DNA of 64,000 bases from Exophiala sp. HKRS030 (GCA_023897205.1 JAHWDD010000005.1:1178001-1242000), one strand, 5' to 3'; positions 38,065-49,576 are shown, counted from the stretch's first letter. Numbers and translations: made by a program. The notes: generated by a model from the letters alone, not told the origin.

Positions 38065-39549
38065 ATGTTTTCTCGACTATTGAAACCATCGGGCCTCGTG
38101 CCCAAGACGAGCAGTATCATCTCAAGCTCCTCTGCCCTGCGAGCCCGATCTCTCGCAACCGTGTCGAACAATACGCCTCGACAGCAAGACCTTCCTCTGC
38201 ACAAGCAGTACAAGCACACCGCCCCTGCACACGAACGAGCCACATTCACCATCCGAAACGGTCCCATCTTCCACGGCACGTCGTTTGGTGCTCGAAGCAA
38301 CGTTTCAGGAGAAGCCGTCTTCACGACTTCGCTCGTGGGATATCCTGAGTCATTGACCGACCCTTCCTACCGAGGACAGATTTTGGTGTTTACACAGCCC
38401 TTGATCGGCAACTATGGCGTGCCATCAAACGTCCGAGACGAGCATGGCCTCCTGAAATACTTTGAGAGCCCCAACATCCAGGCCGTCGGTGTCGTCGTTG
38501 CGGACGTGGCTGAAAAATATTCCCATTGGACTGCCGTGGAGAGCTTGAGTGAATGGTGTGCCAGGGAAGGTGTCCCGGCCATTACCGGGGTGGATACTCG
38601 TGCTATCGTGACGTACCTACGAGAGCAAGGTTCCAGCCTGGCCAGAATCACCATCGGCGAGGAGTACGATCAGGATCAGGATGAGGCTTTCGTCGACCCT
38701 GAACAGATCAACCTTGTCCGAAAAGTCAGCACAAAGGCACCATTCCACGTCAGTGCTCCCAACCCAAATGCACACATCGCCGTGCTAGACTGCGGTGTCA
38801 AGGAAAACATCCTTCGCAGCCTGGTCAGCCGAGGAGCCAGTGTCACCTGCTTCCCTTTCGACTATCCCATCCACAAGGTTGCTCACCACTTTGATGGTGT
38901 CTTCATCTCCAACGGTCCAGGTGATCCGACCCATTGTCAGGACACTGTCTACCATCTTCGAAAGTTGATGGAGACTTCGCAATTGCCCATCTTTGGTATC
39001 TGCCTTGGTCATCAACTCCTAGCTTTGGCTGCTGGTGCCAGGACCATCAAGCTCAAGTATGGTAACCGAGCACACAACATTCCGGCTCTGGATCTCACAA
39101 CTGGCAAATGCCATATTACCAGCCAGAACCACGGTTATGCCGTCGATGCATCGACCCTGCCCAAGGGCTGGAAGCCATATTTCACAAACTTGAACGACAA
39201 CTCGAATGAAGGTTAGTTGTGTGACTCGTATTATCTGTTCGGCTTGTGCTAATACTCTCTAGGTTTGATCCACGAGTCTCGACCCATCTTCTCTACTCAA
39301 TTCCATCCTGAGGCCAAGGGCGGTCCTCTTGATTCGTCGTATCTCTTCGACATGTACTTGGACAATGTGCAAAAGTACAAGCAGGGTGAAGCTGCTTTCC
39401 AACCCACTCGTGACAGCAAACCAAGTCCCCTTTTGGTTGATTTGCTGGCCAAGGAACGTGTGGGTGTTGACCTCACTCAGGGTATTCGAAACATGATGGC
39501 ATCGACCAGTCAAGAGCCTGAACGAGTTTATGCTGCAGGTGCTGCATGA
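38065..39549 (+). CDS. CPA1: Carbamoyl-phosphate synthase, arginine-specific, small (glutaminase) subunit, mitochondrial
   Basis: Two exons, 38065-39211 and 39263-39549, with a 51-nt GTTAGT...CTAG intron; 477 residues. Residues 1 to about 36 are basic, Ser/Ala-rich and free of acids, a mitochondrial presequence as in other filamentous fungi. The N-terminal CPSase small-chain domain ([20 protein letters not shown]) is followed by a class I glutamine amidotransferase domain with nucleophile Cys313 in GICLGHQ and His397/Glu399 in FHPEAKGG. It hydrolyses glutamine to supply ammonia to the large subunit for carbamoyl phosphate, the first step toward citrulline and arginine. The main ATG has A at -3, a better context than the uORF. 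Regulation by arginine through the attenuator peptide just upstream is a strong expectation from this family. Confidence 0.96.
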
Positions 39550-39940
39550 TGAATGAGGATGGCAAATGATGGACCTTTGGTGTTGTAGGTGACGAGCTTT
39601 TGTTTTTAGGGTTATCAGCAATCTTTAAATGATGGTTTGATAGTTTCGTTTTTGGAAGTCAATACATTATTGAGCAATGAACTTGTTCTTGTTTTGTGAC
39701 TTTGTGATTCTTTTCGACCATCATTCCCTGTTGGTGCGGTGGTTTCGAGGTGTAGAGAAGGAGTAGTGACTCCGGAGTACTCTGGACAAGTCTTTTTCCA
39801 TGACTCGTCCCCCTTTCGATGCCCAGACATGATCGTACGTCCAGCTTAGTAAAGTATCTAGCGGGGGTTTGATTAAACGATAATGGGTTACATCGTTCTT
39901 CGTATAAAGGTATTTCAGGCATCCCAACTTTTCTAATCCG

Positions 39941-40900
39941 GGTGTAGATGACGTAGAGCAGTCCACAGGCACAGATGATGACAGTGTTGTCCTTGCGAAA
40001 TAAGATGGAGAGAGACTTCAAAGGGTTGGGTAGGAGCCGCTTGTGTTCTGTGACACCTTCAGAGCCCCTCTAGAGACACATTAAAAAGGAGATAGACAGT
40101 CACAGATACTTTAGAGGTCTTATGAAGCCATTACAGACAATATTACGAGCGGTCTCTGGCAGAAACACGAGCATGAGAAGCAAGCATGACCCGGAGGCCA
40201 TGGCGAGGAACCAGAATATCCGAGCCCAACCGGCAGCGTAGGTCAAAACTCCTCCAAAGATGGGACCGATGCTCGGCGCGCATGTGATGCTTTTGTCAGT
40301 GTGTTAGTTTCGTGATCGTAACAAATCACTCGATCCAATGAGAAGCTGAAAGCCTACGCAAATGAGACTGCACTGGCAAAGGTCCCTCTCTCTGCGGGAG
40401 ACGCAACATCGGTAAGAACGCCATGTGCGATTGAGAACGTACCTTGAGGGAGCGTCAGCAGAGAATCAAAGATGGTACTCAATAGAGGACAATCGAGACT
40501 GCAGACCGGAGTTTGTTGCTGCCTGCAGTATCCTCAGCCCCAAAAGTGCCTGATACGTTTTGACCAAGGCGATAGCGATGTCGGCGACGATGTAGAGGGT
40601 CAGTGCTATCAGATAGACAAGACGTCAGCCCAAGACGTCCGCAGCGTCTCCAGCCAAGGTCTGTGCTATCGTCGCAACGGCCAAGTAGGATGTCACCGCT
40701 CGGTTGACCTTTTTGACCGAGACGGACAATGTCTCAGATTTCGTGTGCAGCGCAGGGTAGTATATGAAGCTGCTGAGCGTCGAAAACCAAGCCGCATAAG
40801 AGACCATGGCGACAATGCCCCATTTCTCGACTGTCGTGAAGACCGAGGAGCGGGCGACTACTTCGACAATGGGATCGTCGCTCCGTTTTTCGGATGACAT
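39941..40900 (-). pseudogene. Decayed DHA1-type major facilitator (multidrug:H+ antiporter) gene
   Basis: Minus-strand remnant of a 12-helix drug transporter. Exon 1 (40900-40507) starts well (EKWGIVAMVSYAAWFSTLSS) but contains an in-frame TGA at about 40625, exactly where the motif-A GRR is expected (GGC TGA CGT, consistent with CGA to TGA). Reading through it, homology continues (LVYLIALTLYIVADIAIALV), and two introns remain recognisable: 40506-40443 and 40357-40290. Exon 2 keeps GTFSIAHGVLTDVASPAERG and exon 3 keeps PSIGPIFGGVLTYAAGWARIFWF and LPETARNIV. A second stop follows at 40100-40102 and a TAG 27 nt later; a last recognisable piece (LFRKDNTVIICACGLLYVIYT) ends near 39941. The remaining six helices are gone. 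Well-preserved splice sites suggest fairly recent inactivation. Confidence 0.85.
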
Positions 40901-41406
40901 CGTGTGAAGAGACTAGATCCCTGCATTTGAATCTACACTTCGACTAGCACAGCTTGTGACAATTGCCAGGGAAGAGGCGTAACAATAGCGCGGTGGAACT
41001 CTGAGAGCGCTCAAGGTTCGCTCTGGAAGCAGAAAATAGTGAGAGTATACGCAAAAGCGCGAGCGGCTGCTGCATATCCTCTCAACTAGATGTAATAGAG
41101 AGGATAAAGCCAGTAAGGCGAGGCTGAGGATATCTTGGAAGTCGATGAACACTGACGCTGCTTAGTCATGGCGAGGTACCTCCTTGTTATTATGTAATCC
41201 ATCTACATTCCAGCCTTGTCCTTGATCCTTGTCAGCATCAATACCCGATGACACACGACACATTCACCATTTACCCATTCCGTCTTTTTACAAGGTTAGA
41301 ATTCTGCCAAATGAAACTCTTCTGACACAGCTGGACTTGTGCTCTCACAGGAGTTGTTTGTGGTGTGTACACTCCTCGGCTGGGGACCATGAGATAACAA
41401 ACCACC
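40901..41406. promoter_or_regulatory. Intergenic region between transporter pseudogene and metallophosphatase
   Basis: A 0.5-kb divergent spacer that would have carried both promoters. No gene or repeat seen. The metallophosphatase ATG sits in a good context (ACCACCATGG). Confidence 0.45.
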
Positions 41407-43710
41407 ATGGAAGAAGCGGTTACTTTCACCACTGGCGAGACTTCGACGCCGCCTGACCTTCGGATCATCCACTACAATGATGGTACGAATACACGATTTT
41501 CAGACCAATCTTGTCTCTCAGAGACAAAGACACTGACGGATGCTGTGACAGTATATCATCTGGACTCGTCCTCGGCCGAGCCGGTAGGCGGTGTCGCCCG
41601 TTTTCAGACTCTGTGCAACTATTATCGCAATGATGGCCGATTCAAAGGACAGCCGAAACTCATCACTTTGTTCTCTGGAGATGCATTCAATCCGAGCTTG
41701 GAGAGTAGCGTCACTAAAGGTGGGTGGCAGCCATATTTGCGGCTCTCGGCGCAGTTCATGGCTTGCGAGTCAGCTGCTGTCTCCAATATGTCTGACACGC
41801 TATTATAGGCAGTCATATGGTCCCTGTTCTTAACATGATAGGCACGGATGCCGCCTGTGTCGGGGTATGATGTCCAAACCTGAAGCGGATGAGTGGTACA
41901 ATTTCGCTGACGGACGGGATGTTAGAACCACGATCTCGATTTTGGAGTCAAGCAGTTTCGGAGTCTCGCTTCACGATGCACATTTCCTTGGCTTTTGGCA
42001 AATGTTCTTGGTATGGACAAATATTACCATTTTTGCTGGCAAATGTATAATTGCTAACCCGAGCTTGTAGATCCTCAGCTTGGAGAAGATGTCCCCCTTG
42101 GAAACGCAAAGAAGACAGTCATCCTTACAGCCTCGAATGGCATCAAGATCGGCCTTATCGGCCTCGTCGAACGGGAGTGGTTGGATACTATCAACTCATT
42201 ACCACCGAACCTCATCTACAAATCTGTCTCGGCAACAGCGGAAGAACTCGTCCCAGGTCTACGAGAGCAAGGTGCTGAGATCATCATTGCTCTCACACAT
42301 CAGCGAGAACCTAACGACAATAAGCTAGCTGAGAAGACACCAGATGGGCTGATTGATCTTGTCCTAGGCGGCCATGATCACTATTACTCACATACGTTGA
42401 TCAACAGCACACATGTGTTACGATCTGGAACCGACTTCAAACAACTAAGCTATATTGAAGCACGGCGGCGGTCTGGGGAGAAAAGGAAATGGGATTTCCA
42501 TATCGTCAGACGGGACATCATCTCAAGGGTGCCTGAAGATCCGGAGATGTTGCAAATCACCGCGAAGCTGACGGAATCGTTGAAAGGTAAACTTGAAAAA
42601 CCTCTTGGATATACAGTGGCACCACTAGACGCGAGGTTCACCACGGTTAGACTCAAAGAGTCAAATCTGGGTAACTTTGTATGCGATCTGATGCGGTTAC
42701 ATTACGACGGCGATTGCTGCCTCATGGCTGCAGGCACGATTCGGGGAGATCAGGTGTATCCTCCAGGAATGCTGAAATTGAAGGACATATTAAACTGGTA
42801 TGGCCGGTGTTAGACGTCGAAAGATGGATTCACAACTAACATATTGTGATAGCTTCCCATTTGAAGACCCGTGTATTGTCATACGTGTCACGGGTGAAGC
42901 ACTACTAGCGGCTCTAGAGAACTCGGTGTGCGCGTATCCCGCGCTCGAAGGCCGCTTCCCTCAGGTGTCGAATATTACTTTCGAATTTGACCCTTCCCTG
43001 CCTCCCCAACACCGGATCAAGTGGAGTAAGGTCGGCGGAGAATCTATCGATCTTGAGAAGAAGTATGTTCTCGTTACGAGAGGGTATATGGGACGAGGCA
43101 AGGATGGGTTCGACTCGTTGCTCGTTCAGTCCGAAGGAGGCCAGGCAGAAGAGATTGTGTCGGAAGAGAACGGTATCCTGATCAGCATGTTGCTTCGGCA
43201 GTATTTCATGTCACTCAAGACTCTGGGCAAGTGGAAACACTGGGGCAAGAGCCTGAATAGGCATTGGAAGGGGATCCATGATGATCTGCATGAGACACAC
43301 CCAGTTCTCACGTCGTCGGCGACCTCTAGAGAGAAGGTGCCTTCTAAACGCAAACGGGCAGATACTGTTGAGGTCTCTACGACGCCGCTCGACCATTCAG
43401 AGGACGAGGGCGGTCGCCATGAGATCGTGGACATACCAAGTAAATGGAGCGATGATGAAATAAGGATCATCAGACAGGTCATGCGCAAATGGCGACGACT
43501 TGCCGGGCTCAAGGGACATTCCAAGTGCTGTGATAACATGAGTGAGGAAGAGTTCCAGGTTGACTGGACCAAGGTGAGCTTTGATAACTCCGATTGAGTT
43601 GTACAGACGTCCTCGATTGTGCTAACATGGTGGTCCAGGCCATTGCACCCAGATTGGAAGGGAGGATCCAGATGACGAGGTCAGCCAAAGAAGGACATGG
43701 TCAAGACTGA
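41407..43710 (+). CDS. 5'-nucleotidase/UshA-family metallophosphatase, probably cytosolic
   Basis: Seven exons: 41407-41482, 41552-41719, 41809-41864, 41926-42010, 42071-42797, 42853-43573 and 43639-43710; introns 55-89 nt; 634 residues. The calcineurin-like metal-binding motifs are split by introns but appear after splicing: IIHYNDVYH (D-x-H), LFSGDAF, VGNHDLDFG, then ALTHQREPND and GGHDHYY. The 5'-nucleotidase C-terminal domain follows, with LKESNLGNFVCDLM, AAGTIRGD and CFPFEDPCIVIRVTGEAL. After about residue 500 there is a charged tail with a basic patch (SKRKRAD). The family hydrolyses nucleotides or phosphoesters. UshA and CD73 are exported, but here there is no signal peptide or GPI signal, so an intracellular role is more likely. 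Substrate unknown. Confidence 0.88.
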
Positions 43711-44600
43711 AGACGTCGACGAAGTTGCAAACTCAGCCTTGTGCCTCACATGACCAAGCCTTATCTGGCACCAGACACCTCGTGCGACTCGCATCACGTA
43801 CTCGCAGCAATCTGTTGGTCATTGGACGGGAAAACAGCTTTCAGCTTACGAGTGTTGGTAGGACTAGATCTCGTTCCTGCATAGTGCGGACATACTCCGC
43901 GTTGAGCCGACAGGGACCGTATTAGATGTGGGATGCCACGGAAGTGCTTCGTCGGGGATTTGCCCTGGTGTCATTTGCGTAATCCAATCAGAGACACGGC
44001 ATTTGCAAAACGTTTTGGTGTGCCAGATCCCGTACTGATGCTCGGTAGGCAACAAAAAGGTATCCACAGAGTTTCAAGATTTGGTAGAAACAGACAGAGA
44101 AACAGAGAAGAATCATTTCAAGCACGCTTAGGGGTTTGCTTCGATCATACGACTATGGGACTTGTCATTCACCGAAAATCGCGGTGCTGATGGACGAAAA
44201 GGGTAGAATTGAGCGAGGGGAGAAAATGTGCGTAAATAATCCGGGCGATGAGATTGGCTCCGAGGCATCACCGGTGTCGGTAGTTTAGCGTCTGTGGTGC
44301 TCTTGGGTGTTTGGTGGGGGGCGGGAGCCATTGGGCTTACTACGCCTAAATGTAGCTCCGAGGGGCCTTGAGTAGCCTTAGGAGCCCTCACAGGTGCGAG
44401 TCTAGTTCTCTGGTCCAGGGCTTCTTCGGCTGCTGCTGACCCCATATTTCGCTTTCCAGCCAAAGAAAGAGAATCGAAAGAATCCTTCTTCTTACAAACA
44501 CTTCTTCACACACCTCTTCACCCACATTCCCTCCTCTTGTTTTGCTCTACCCATTCCCCCCCATCGTTCTGACAGTTCTTCTGTCAACACTGCGCCCGTC
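43711..44600. promoter_or_regulatory. Promoter and leader of 5-aminolevulinate synthase
   Basis: About 0.9 kb without a supported gene. The last 130 bases before the start (about 44475-44595) are a pyrimidine-rich leader. No clear TATA box was seen. Confidence 0.5.
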
Positions 44601-46487
44601 ATGGAAGCCCTACTACACCAGTCCAAGGGCGTCTGTCCTTTCTTGAAGAAAACCTCGCCTGCGACTCTCCGCTCTCTCTCCACCTCGAGCCGCCAGTCGC
44701 CAGGTGGTGGCACCATCACCAACCTGCAATTCATTGCTCGACGATGCCCTGTCATGAACAAGGCTCTGGCGGTCCAGAGTGCTCGTCTTGGTCAACGCAA
44801 CTATGGCAAGGTCGCCACCGGCACTGGTGTCGTCAAGTCGTTGTTGGAGAAGAAATTGCACACCTCGGCTGAGAAAAAGGCCAGTGTTGACACCAACATG
44901 ATCCGTCCGGCTCAGCACGGTATGAACTTTCCAGCTGCCTCCTGTCTCCTGTCTCCTGATGCTAATAATCTTTCAGCACCTCCCCCACAAAAGGCGCAAT
45001 CGTTCGTCAAGAAGCCAGACACCTACGCCGGCCCCAGGCCCAATGCCCCACCAGCTCCGCGCTTCGACTATGATGCTTTCTACAACCATGAACTCGAGAA
45101 GAAGCACAAGGACAAGTCGTATCGCTACTTCAACAACATCAATCGCCTTGCGAAGGAATTCCCACGAGCCCACATGGCCGGCCCGGAAGAGCGGGTGACG
45201 GTCTGGTGCTCCAATGACTACCTCGGTATGGGTCGCAACAAGCATGTCCTGAAGACCATGCACGAAACTCTGGACATGTATGGAGCTGGTGCCGGAGGAA
45301 CTAGAAACATTTCCGGCCACAATCAGCATGCTGTGGCCCTGGAAAAGACATTGGCCGATCTTCATGGCAAGGACGGAGCTCTGGTCTTCTCGTCCTGCTA
45401 CGTCGCCAACGACGCTACGTTGGCGACCCTGGGCAGCAAATTGCCCGACTGTGTCATCCTCAGTGATAGCATGAACCATGCATCAATGATCCAAGGTATT
45501 CGTCACTCGGGTGCCAAAAAGATGGTCTTTAAACATAATGACCTCGTCGACCTTGAAGCCAAACTGGCTACTCTCCCACCCGAACAACCCAAAATCATCG
45601 CCTTTGAATCTGTCTACAGCATGTGCGGCTCAGTCGCACCTATCGAGGCCATCTGTGACTTGGCCGACAAGTACGGCGCTATTACCTTCTTGGATGAAGT
45701 CCATGCTGTTGGCATGTACGGGCCGAGAGGTGCTGGTGTGGCCGAGCACCTTGACTATGAAGTCTACGCAAACCCTACCCGAACCAAGGAATCTCAGAAG
45801 GGCAGTGTCATGGACAGAATCGACATTATCACTGGTACACTGGGTAAAGCGTATGGTTGTGTTGGTGGCTACATCGCTGGCTCCGCTGCTCTCGTTGATG
45901 CTATCCGATCCCTTGCACCTGGCTTCATCTTCACCACCAGTCTCCCACCTGCAACCATGGCCGGAGCTCGTACAGCGATTGAATATCAGGCAAGGTACCA
46001 AGGTGATCGTCGCCTTCAACAATTGCACACCCGAGCATTGAAGGACGAGTTGACCGGCCGTGGAATTCCTGTCATTCCCAACCCTTCGCACATTGTTCCT
46101 GTCCTGGTCGGTGACGCAGAAACTGCCAAGCAAGCTTCTGACATGCTCCTGTCTGACTACGGCATCTACGTCCAATCAATCAACTACCCGACCGTCCCTC
46201 GTGGCGAGGAGAGACTCCGTATCACTCCTACCCCAGGCCACACTGACGGCCTCCGGGCTGAACTCGTCGATGCGCTGGAGAACGTCTGGGAGCGCCTCAA
46301 CATCAAGCGTGTCGCGGATTGGGAAGCTCAAGGAGGCTTTGTCGGTGTGGGTGTCAAGGACGCCGAGCCCGTTCAGCCTCTCTGGACCGATACCCAGCTC
46401 GCGCATGCGGCCCAAGTCGCTGAACCCGAGGTTGCCGACGAAGCGACCGAGGAGCGCGTCATGCCCATCGCGGCGGCTGCGGCTTGA
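44601..46487 (+). CDS. HEM1: 5-aminolevulinate synthase, mitochondrial
   Basis: Two exons, 44601-44919 and 44977-46487, separated by a 57-nt intron (GTATGA...GCTAATAATC...TTTCAG) that is stop-free and in frame; 609 residues after splicing. The presequence region carries two Cys-Pro heme-regulatory motifs, C12-P13 (GVCPFLKK) and C49-P50 (RRCPVMNK). The PLP-dependent core follows: [64 protein letters not shown] and the PLP-binding Lys397 in [13 protein letters not shown]. The enzyme condenses glycine and succinyl-CoA to 5-aminolevulinate in the mitochondrial matrix, the committed step of haem synthesis. The Cys-Pro motifs suggest that haem can block import or activity, as known for the family. 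A C-terminal extension of about 90 residues rich in Glu/Ala is typical of fungi. Confidence 0.95.
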   Translation: MEALLHQSKGVCPFLKKTSPATLRSLSTSSRQSPGGGTITNLQFIARRCPVMNKALAVQSARLGQRNYGKVATGTGVVKSLLEKKLHTSAEKKASVDTNMIRPAQHGMNFPAASCLLSPDANNLSAPPPQKAQSFVKKPDTYAGPRPNAPPAPRFDYDAFYNHELEKKHKDKSYRYFNNINRLAKEFPRAHMAGPEERVTVWCSNDYLGMGRNKHVLKTMHETLDMYGAGAGGTRNISGHNQHAVALEKTLADLHGKDGALVFSSCYVANDATLATLGSKLPDCVILSDSMNHASMIQGIRHSGAKKMVFKHNDLVDLEAKLATLPPEQPKIIAFESVYSMCGSVAPIEAICDLADKYGAITFLDEVHAVGMYGPRGAGVAEHLDYEVYANPTRTKESQKGSVMDRIDIITGTLGKAYGCVGGYIAGSAALVDAIRSLAPGFIFTTSLPPATMAGARTAIEYQARYQGDRRLQQLHTRALKDELTGRGIPVIPNPSHIVPVLVGDAETAKQASDMLLSDYGIYVQSINYPTVPRGEERLRITPTPGHTDGLRAELVDALENVWERLNIKRVADWEAQGGFVGVGVKDAEPVQPLWTDTQLAHAAQVAEPEVADEATEERVMPIAAAAA

Positions 46488-47186
46488 GCTTTTCTTCCAT
46501 ACCTAGGTGTCCATCGAAAATGTGAGAATGGAAGTCACAAGTGCTCGTCGCACTCAGTCAGCGTATGAGATGGAAAGCCCACTGTAAGGGTGAGCTGCTG
46601 GGGAGATGAAAGATTTACATATTCCTTGCCTTTTTGTTTCTTTCTTTTTGAAAACGAAACAAAAGGACAAATGTCCGGCTCGTCAGCCTTTATATATATA
46701 CCTACGCACACCCACATATATATTTTTCCCCTCGAGGTTTTCTTTCCCGCTTCAGGTCGCGAACTGTTGCGGACAAGACAGCAATGAGAAGACAATATAT
46801 ATCGCCAAGTACAGAAAAACCTTTGTGCATCGGCTATTTATCATTCTACCTATGTTGATTCATTCTTCGCCAGTGTAGTGTAAAGTGTAGAAGAGATCGC
46901 TGTGTCTCCAGAGTTTGTTGTCCTACCGGCCGACATTCCACCGTCTACAGTTTGTTTCGTCTGTCTCTCTGTACCTCAGGTACTAGAGGTAGTCATTACA
47001 GTTTGACTGGAGTTCCTTTCTTTTTGTCCAGTACCTGACAAAAGGGTCGCGAGATTTTAAAAGTACTCGGTAGTACACTCGGTGACTAGGTATGTTCTTG
47101 CATTTTCCGACATGACAACGACAGCGCTGTTTGACCGACGAGAGATTTACACCCGGTTCTGTTTCAACCTCAATCTCTCTACCTCC
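46488..47186. other. Convergent intergenic region between HEM1 and RPA49
   Basis: About 0.7 kb holding two 3' untranslated regions. It contains AT-rich runs (TATATATATACC at about 46691-46702 and ATATATATTTT near 46716) and several short GTAC-centred palindromes near 46978-47090. No gene is supported. Confidence 0.45.
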
Positions 47187-48662
47187 TCATCTCCTACTTG
47201 GTCTTCCTGCACTGATCTTTGGAAACTCGACAGGGAACCTCAACTTGGCGAACCGTGGCTTCTTCACACCACCGGCACCATCCTCGTCCGTCGCCTTCTT
47301 GCCCTTGCCCACCTTTTCCCAACCGTACTTGGTGAGTTCGTTGTCCGTCAACGTCTCCATGCGGCACCCCAGCTCGCGGTAGTATTTGCCGACTTCGGCC
47401 GGTTGAAGGGCCAGGTCGAGACCAATGTCGCTCGGCTCGGTGACGAGGACGTTGACGTCTGCGCCCGGCGTCCACTTTGGCGGCGGGATGTGCAGGGTCA
47501 AGGCGAGTATGGTGGTGGTGAGCAGCGTGCGTGCGTGTGCCGTCGGCAGCGAGTTCGGGAAGAAGGCATGTAGAAGCTTCGAGAGAAAGGCCGAACCCAG
47601 GTGCGTGTCGGAAATGGTGGACTCTGGCCACTTCTCCGGTTGTGGGATCGTCCGGCGCGGAGGGAGGCGGGATACGTAGACGTACAGTTCGAGGAGGATG
47701 GTGATGTAGTGCAAAAGCTGGAGCGGGAGGAGCGTGTGTTCGTTTTGCTGGTCGATGTGCAAAGCCGTCAAGGGTTTCACCCGGTGAGCCACGTATCGGA
47801 ACCGCGAGTTGATTTCTTTCGAGGCCGAAATACGGTCGATCCATGGTTGGATGCGCATCTGGGACAGGGTTGTGTGAGCCGGGCCCGGATGCACAAGCAC
47901 GGACAGAGGGTAGACATCCTTGATCTCGTCCGTGGTGAGGTCGGCGGGCGGGAGAGGTTTGTTAGACCGGTCCGCCGCCGCCGATAACACGGGGGCGTCT
48001 TCTTCTTTGATGGACGAGAGGATGGCGGTCGAGAGAGGGTCGTCGTCTTCTGCTCTCGCAAGGAGTCGGTTTTCGGCCATCGACGCCACGGCCTTTCGCG
48101 ACTTCTTGGTACCGAAGGCTTCGGTCAACGCGGCCCGAGAGGAAGACGCCGGTTGGGAAAGTTGGGCTTCTGCGTCGGACGTGTCTGCGGATTCGTCGGG
48201 TGCGGCCTGGCGGACGCTGCTTCGCACGGTCATTTTCTTCGCCGGGATCACGCTCAGTTTGTTACTCGAGGGGTCAAAGACAGCGATGTAGTGCTTGGTG
48301 TGTTTGTCGGCGACAGAGGTCGTCTTGCTTTCGGTTGCGAGGTGGTCGATTGTCGGGTGCGACGAGGAGTGAAGGAGGAGCGACGATCGTCCGGAGCCCT
48401 TCTTGGAGTAGGCGTCAAAGTTGAGGTCAGAAGGGAGGAATACGCCAGGCGAGTGTGCTATGATCAAGTCAGCCAGTGCGACGGGCTTGGGACACGTAGG
48501 TAGACATGGTTGGTGTGAGGTCGTTGTCGACATACCTACGACTGGTTGGGCATCGTCAGCGCCGGAAACATGCTTGACTTTGACCGTGTTGGTCTGGGCC
48601 TTTTTGGCTGGCCTCTCTCCATCTTGAGCAGATGCTTTGCGCTTCTTCTCCTTGACGGCCAT
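47187..48662 (-). CDS. RPA49: RNA polymerase I subunit A49
   Basis: Two exons, 48662-48536 and 48457-47187, with a 78-nt intron (GTATGT...GCTGACTTGATCATAG) that is in frame and stop-free; 465 residues after splicing. Splicing joins DDAQPVV to AHSPGVFLPSDLNFDAYSK, the conserved entrance to the A49 dimerisation domain; the unspliced version inserts 26 residues there. The N-terminal domain also has LLLHSSSHPTIDHLATESK and KHYIAVFDPSSNKLSVIPAK; the C-terminal half holds the tandem winged-helix region (DEIKDVYPLSVLVHPG, then LGCRMETLTDNELTKYGWEK). A49 with A34.5 forms the TFIIE/F-like module of Pol I, aiding initiation and elongation of rRNA synthesis in the nucleolus. A basic N-terminus (KEKKRK) fits nuclear import. 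Start: the first ATG followed by the basic stretch; upstream codons in frame lack ATG. Confidence 0.9.
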   Translation of the reverse strand: MAVKEKKRKASAQDGERPAKKAQTNTVKVKHVSGADDAQPVVGMSTTTSHQPCLPTCPKPVALADLIIAHSPGVFLPSDLNFDAYSKKGSGRSSLLLHSSSHPTIDHLATESKTTSVADKHTKHYIAVFDPSSNKLSVIPAKKMTVRSSVRQAAPDESADTSDAEAQLSQPASSSRAALTEAFGTKKSRKAVASMAENRLLARAEDDDPLSTAILSSIKEEDAPVLSAAADRSNKPLPPADLTTDEIKDVYPLSVLVHPGPAHTTLSQMRIQPWIDRISASKEINSRFRYVAHRVKPLTALHIDQQNEHTLLPLQLLHYITILLELYVYVSRLPPRRTIPQPEKWPESTISDTHLGSAFLSKLLHAFFPNSLPTAHARTLLTTTILALTLHIPPPKWTPGADVNVLVTEPSDIGLDLALQPAEVGKYYRELGCRMETLTDNELTKYGWEKVGKGKKATDEDGAGGVKKPRFAKLRFPVEFPKISAGRPSRR

Positions 48663-49424
48663 CCTAGGCTGGTTTTGTGTCTGTATGGCGACTGAAAGGT
48701 AGTGATAGGAGATCAAACGATGCGTACAATTTGCAGGTTGTCGTCGAGTTCTCCGACTGCGAATTCGAAAACTTTTTAGTGGAACCCGCCAAAGAGCGTC
48801 GAGAGAACCCCACCCCACAAGACGTCACAACAAGACCGTACGATCAAGCTGTCGACGAGAGACCACGAGCCGAACAGCTGGAGCTCGGAGATTCCTACGA
48901 CGTGAGGCAGTAGTACAGTAACCACGAATTGCTACAAGCGGAAGCACGAGAATGCACAAGCAAGAAGAAAATTGATCAAATCTTTGCTGCATTGACATAT
49001 GAAGCAGAGTGCAACGCCGACTGGACGACATTGGGAACACTCGCTAGCTATTTCAAAGAACTGATCTTTAAGGGTGAGCCAGAGTCTTCGACATGTTGTG
49101 TGTTAATTGCCTGAAGTGTTTCTCCGTTCCGAATCCTCCATTGTCATGTCCGAGACATCATAAGCAATCCATCAGAAAGCTCCATGAGGTTTGACCATCC
49201 TCCACTCCTCTTACACAAGCATCCCACACGTGAGATGCCCAAACGGTAAGGCCGTTTCTTCATGAGACCATAGTTCCTCCATAGCGATTGATGACACGCC
49301 GCCGAAGTGAACATTGGTCGAGGTTGCGTAGCCGTAAATTACTGTCGAGTCCAGGTACTAGCTCGACAGCGAAGAATCATTGACATTGGTCGAGAGGGAG
49401 GGTGTGATGGAGCAGTTGACGCGA
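48663..49424. other. Intergenic region between RPA49 and RPL41
   Basis: About 0.76 kb: the RPA49 promoter at the left and the 3' untranslated region of eL41 at the right. Small plus-strand frames (48677-48913, 48929-49114) are without recognisable motifs. Confidence 0.45.
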
Positions 49425-49560
49425 TTACTTGCTGTGGGAGAGGTCAATTGACTGATCACAAGCTACTACACCAAAGTGGTAGAACATACCTGCGGGCTCT
49501 CGTCTTGCGCCTCTTACGCTTAAGGCGACGGACTCGCTTCTTTCTCCATTTCGCTCTCAT
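49425..49560 (-). CDS. RPL41: 60S ribosomal protein eL41, 25 residues
   Basis: Two coding exons on the minus strand: 49560-49490 (71 nt) and 49431-49425 (7 nt), separated by a 58-nt intron (GTATGT...TCCCACAG). The peptide starts MRAKWRKKRVRRLKRKRRK and ends, after splicing, with Arg-Ser-Lys; this is the almost invariant eL41 sequence, the smallest and most basic ribosomal protein, lying at the interface of the two subunits. It is too short for normal ORF searches, and its last codons exist only after splicing. An intron in the 5' leader (49653-49577) fits the pattern of ribosomal protein genes. Its promoter is shared with the outward-facing FHA kinase gene. Confidence 0.96.
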
Positions 49561-49576
49561 CTTCGGTCAAATTCGA

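Noticed and set aside
40625..40900. Short 91-residue membrane protein as an independent gene
   Set aside because: Homology continues past the TGA through two introns, so it is the 5' fragment of a broken transporter, not a small protein gene.
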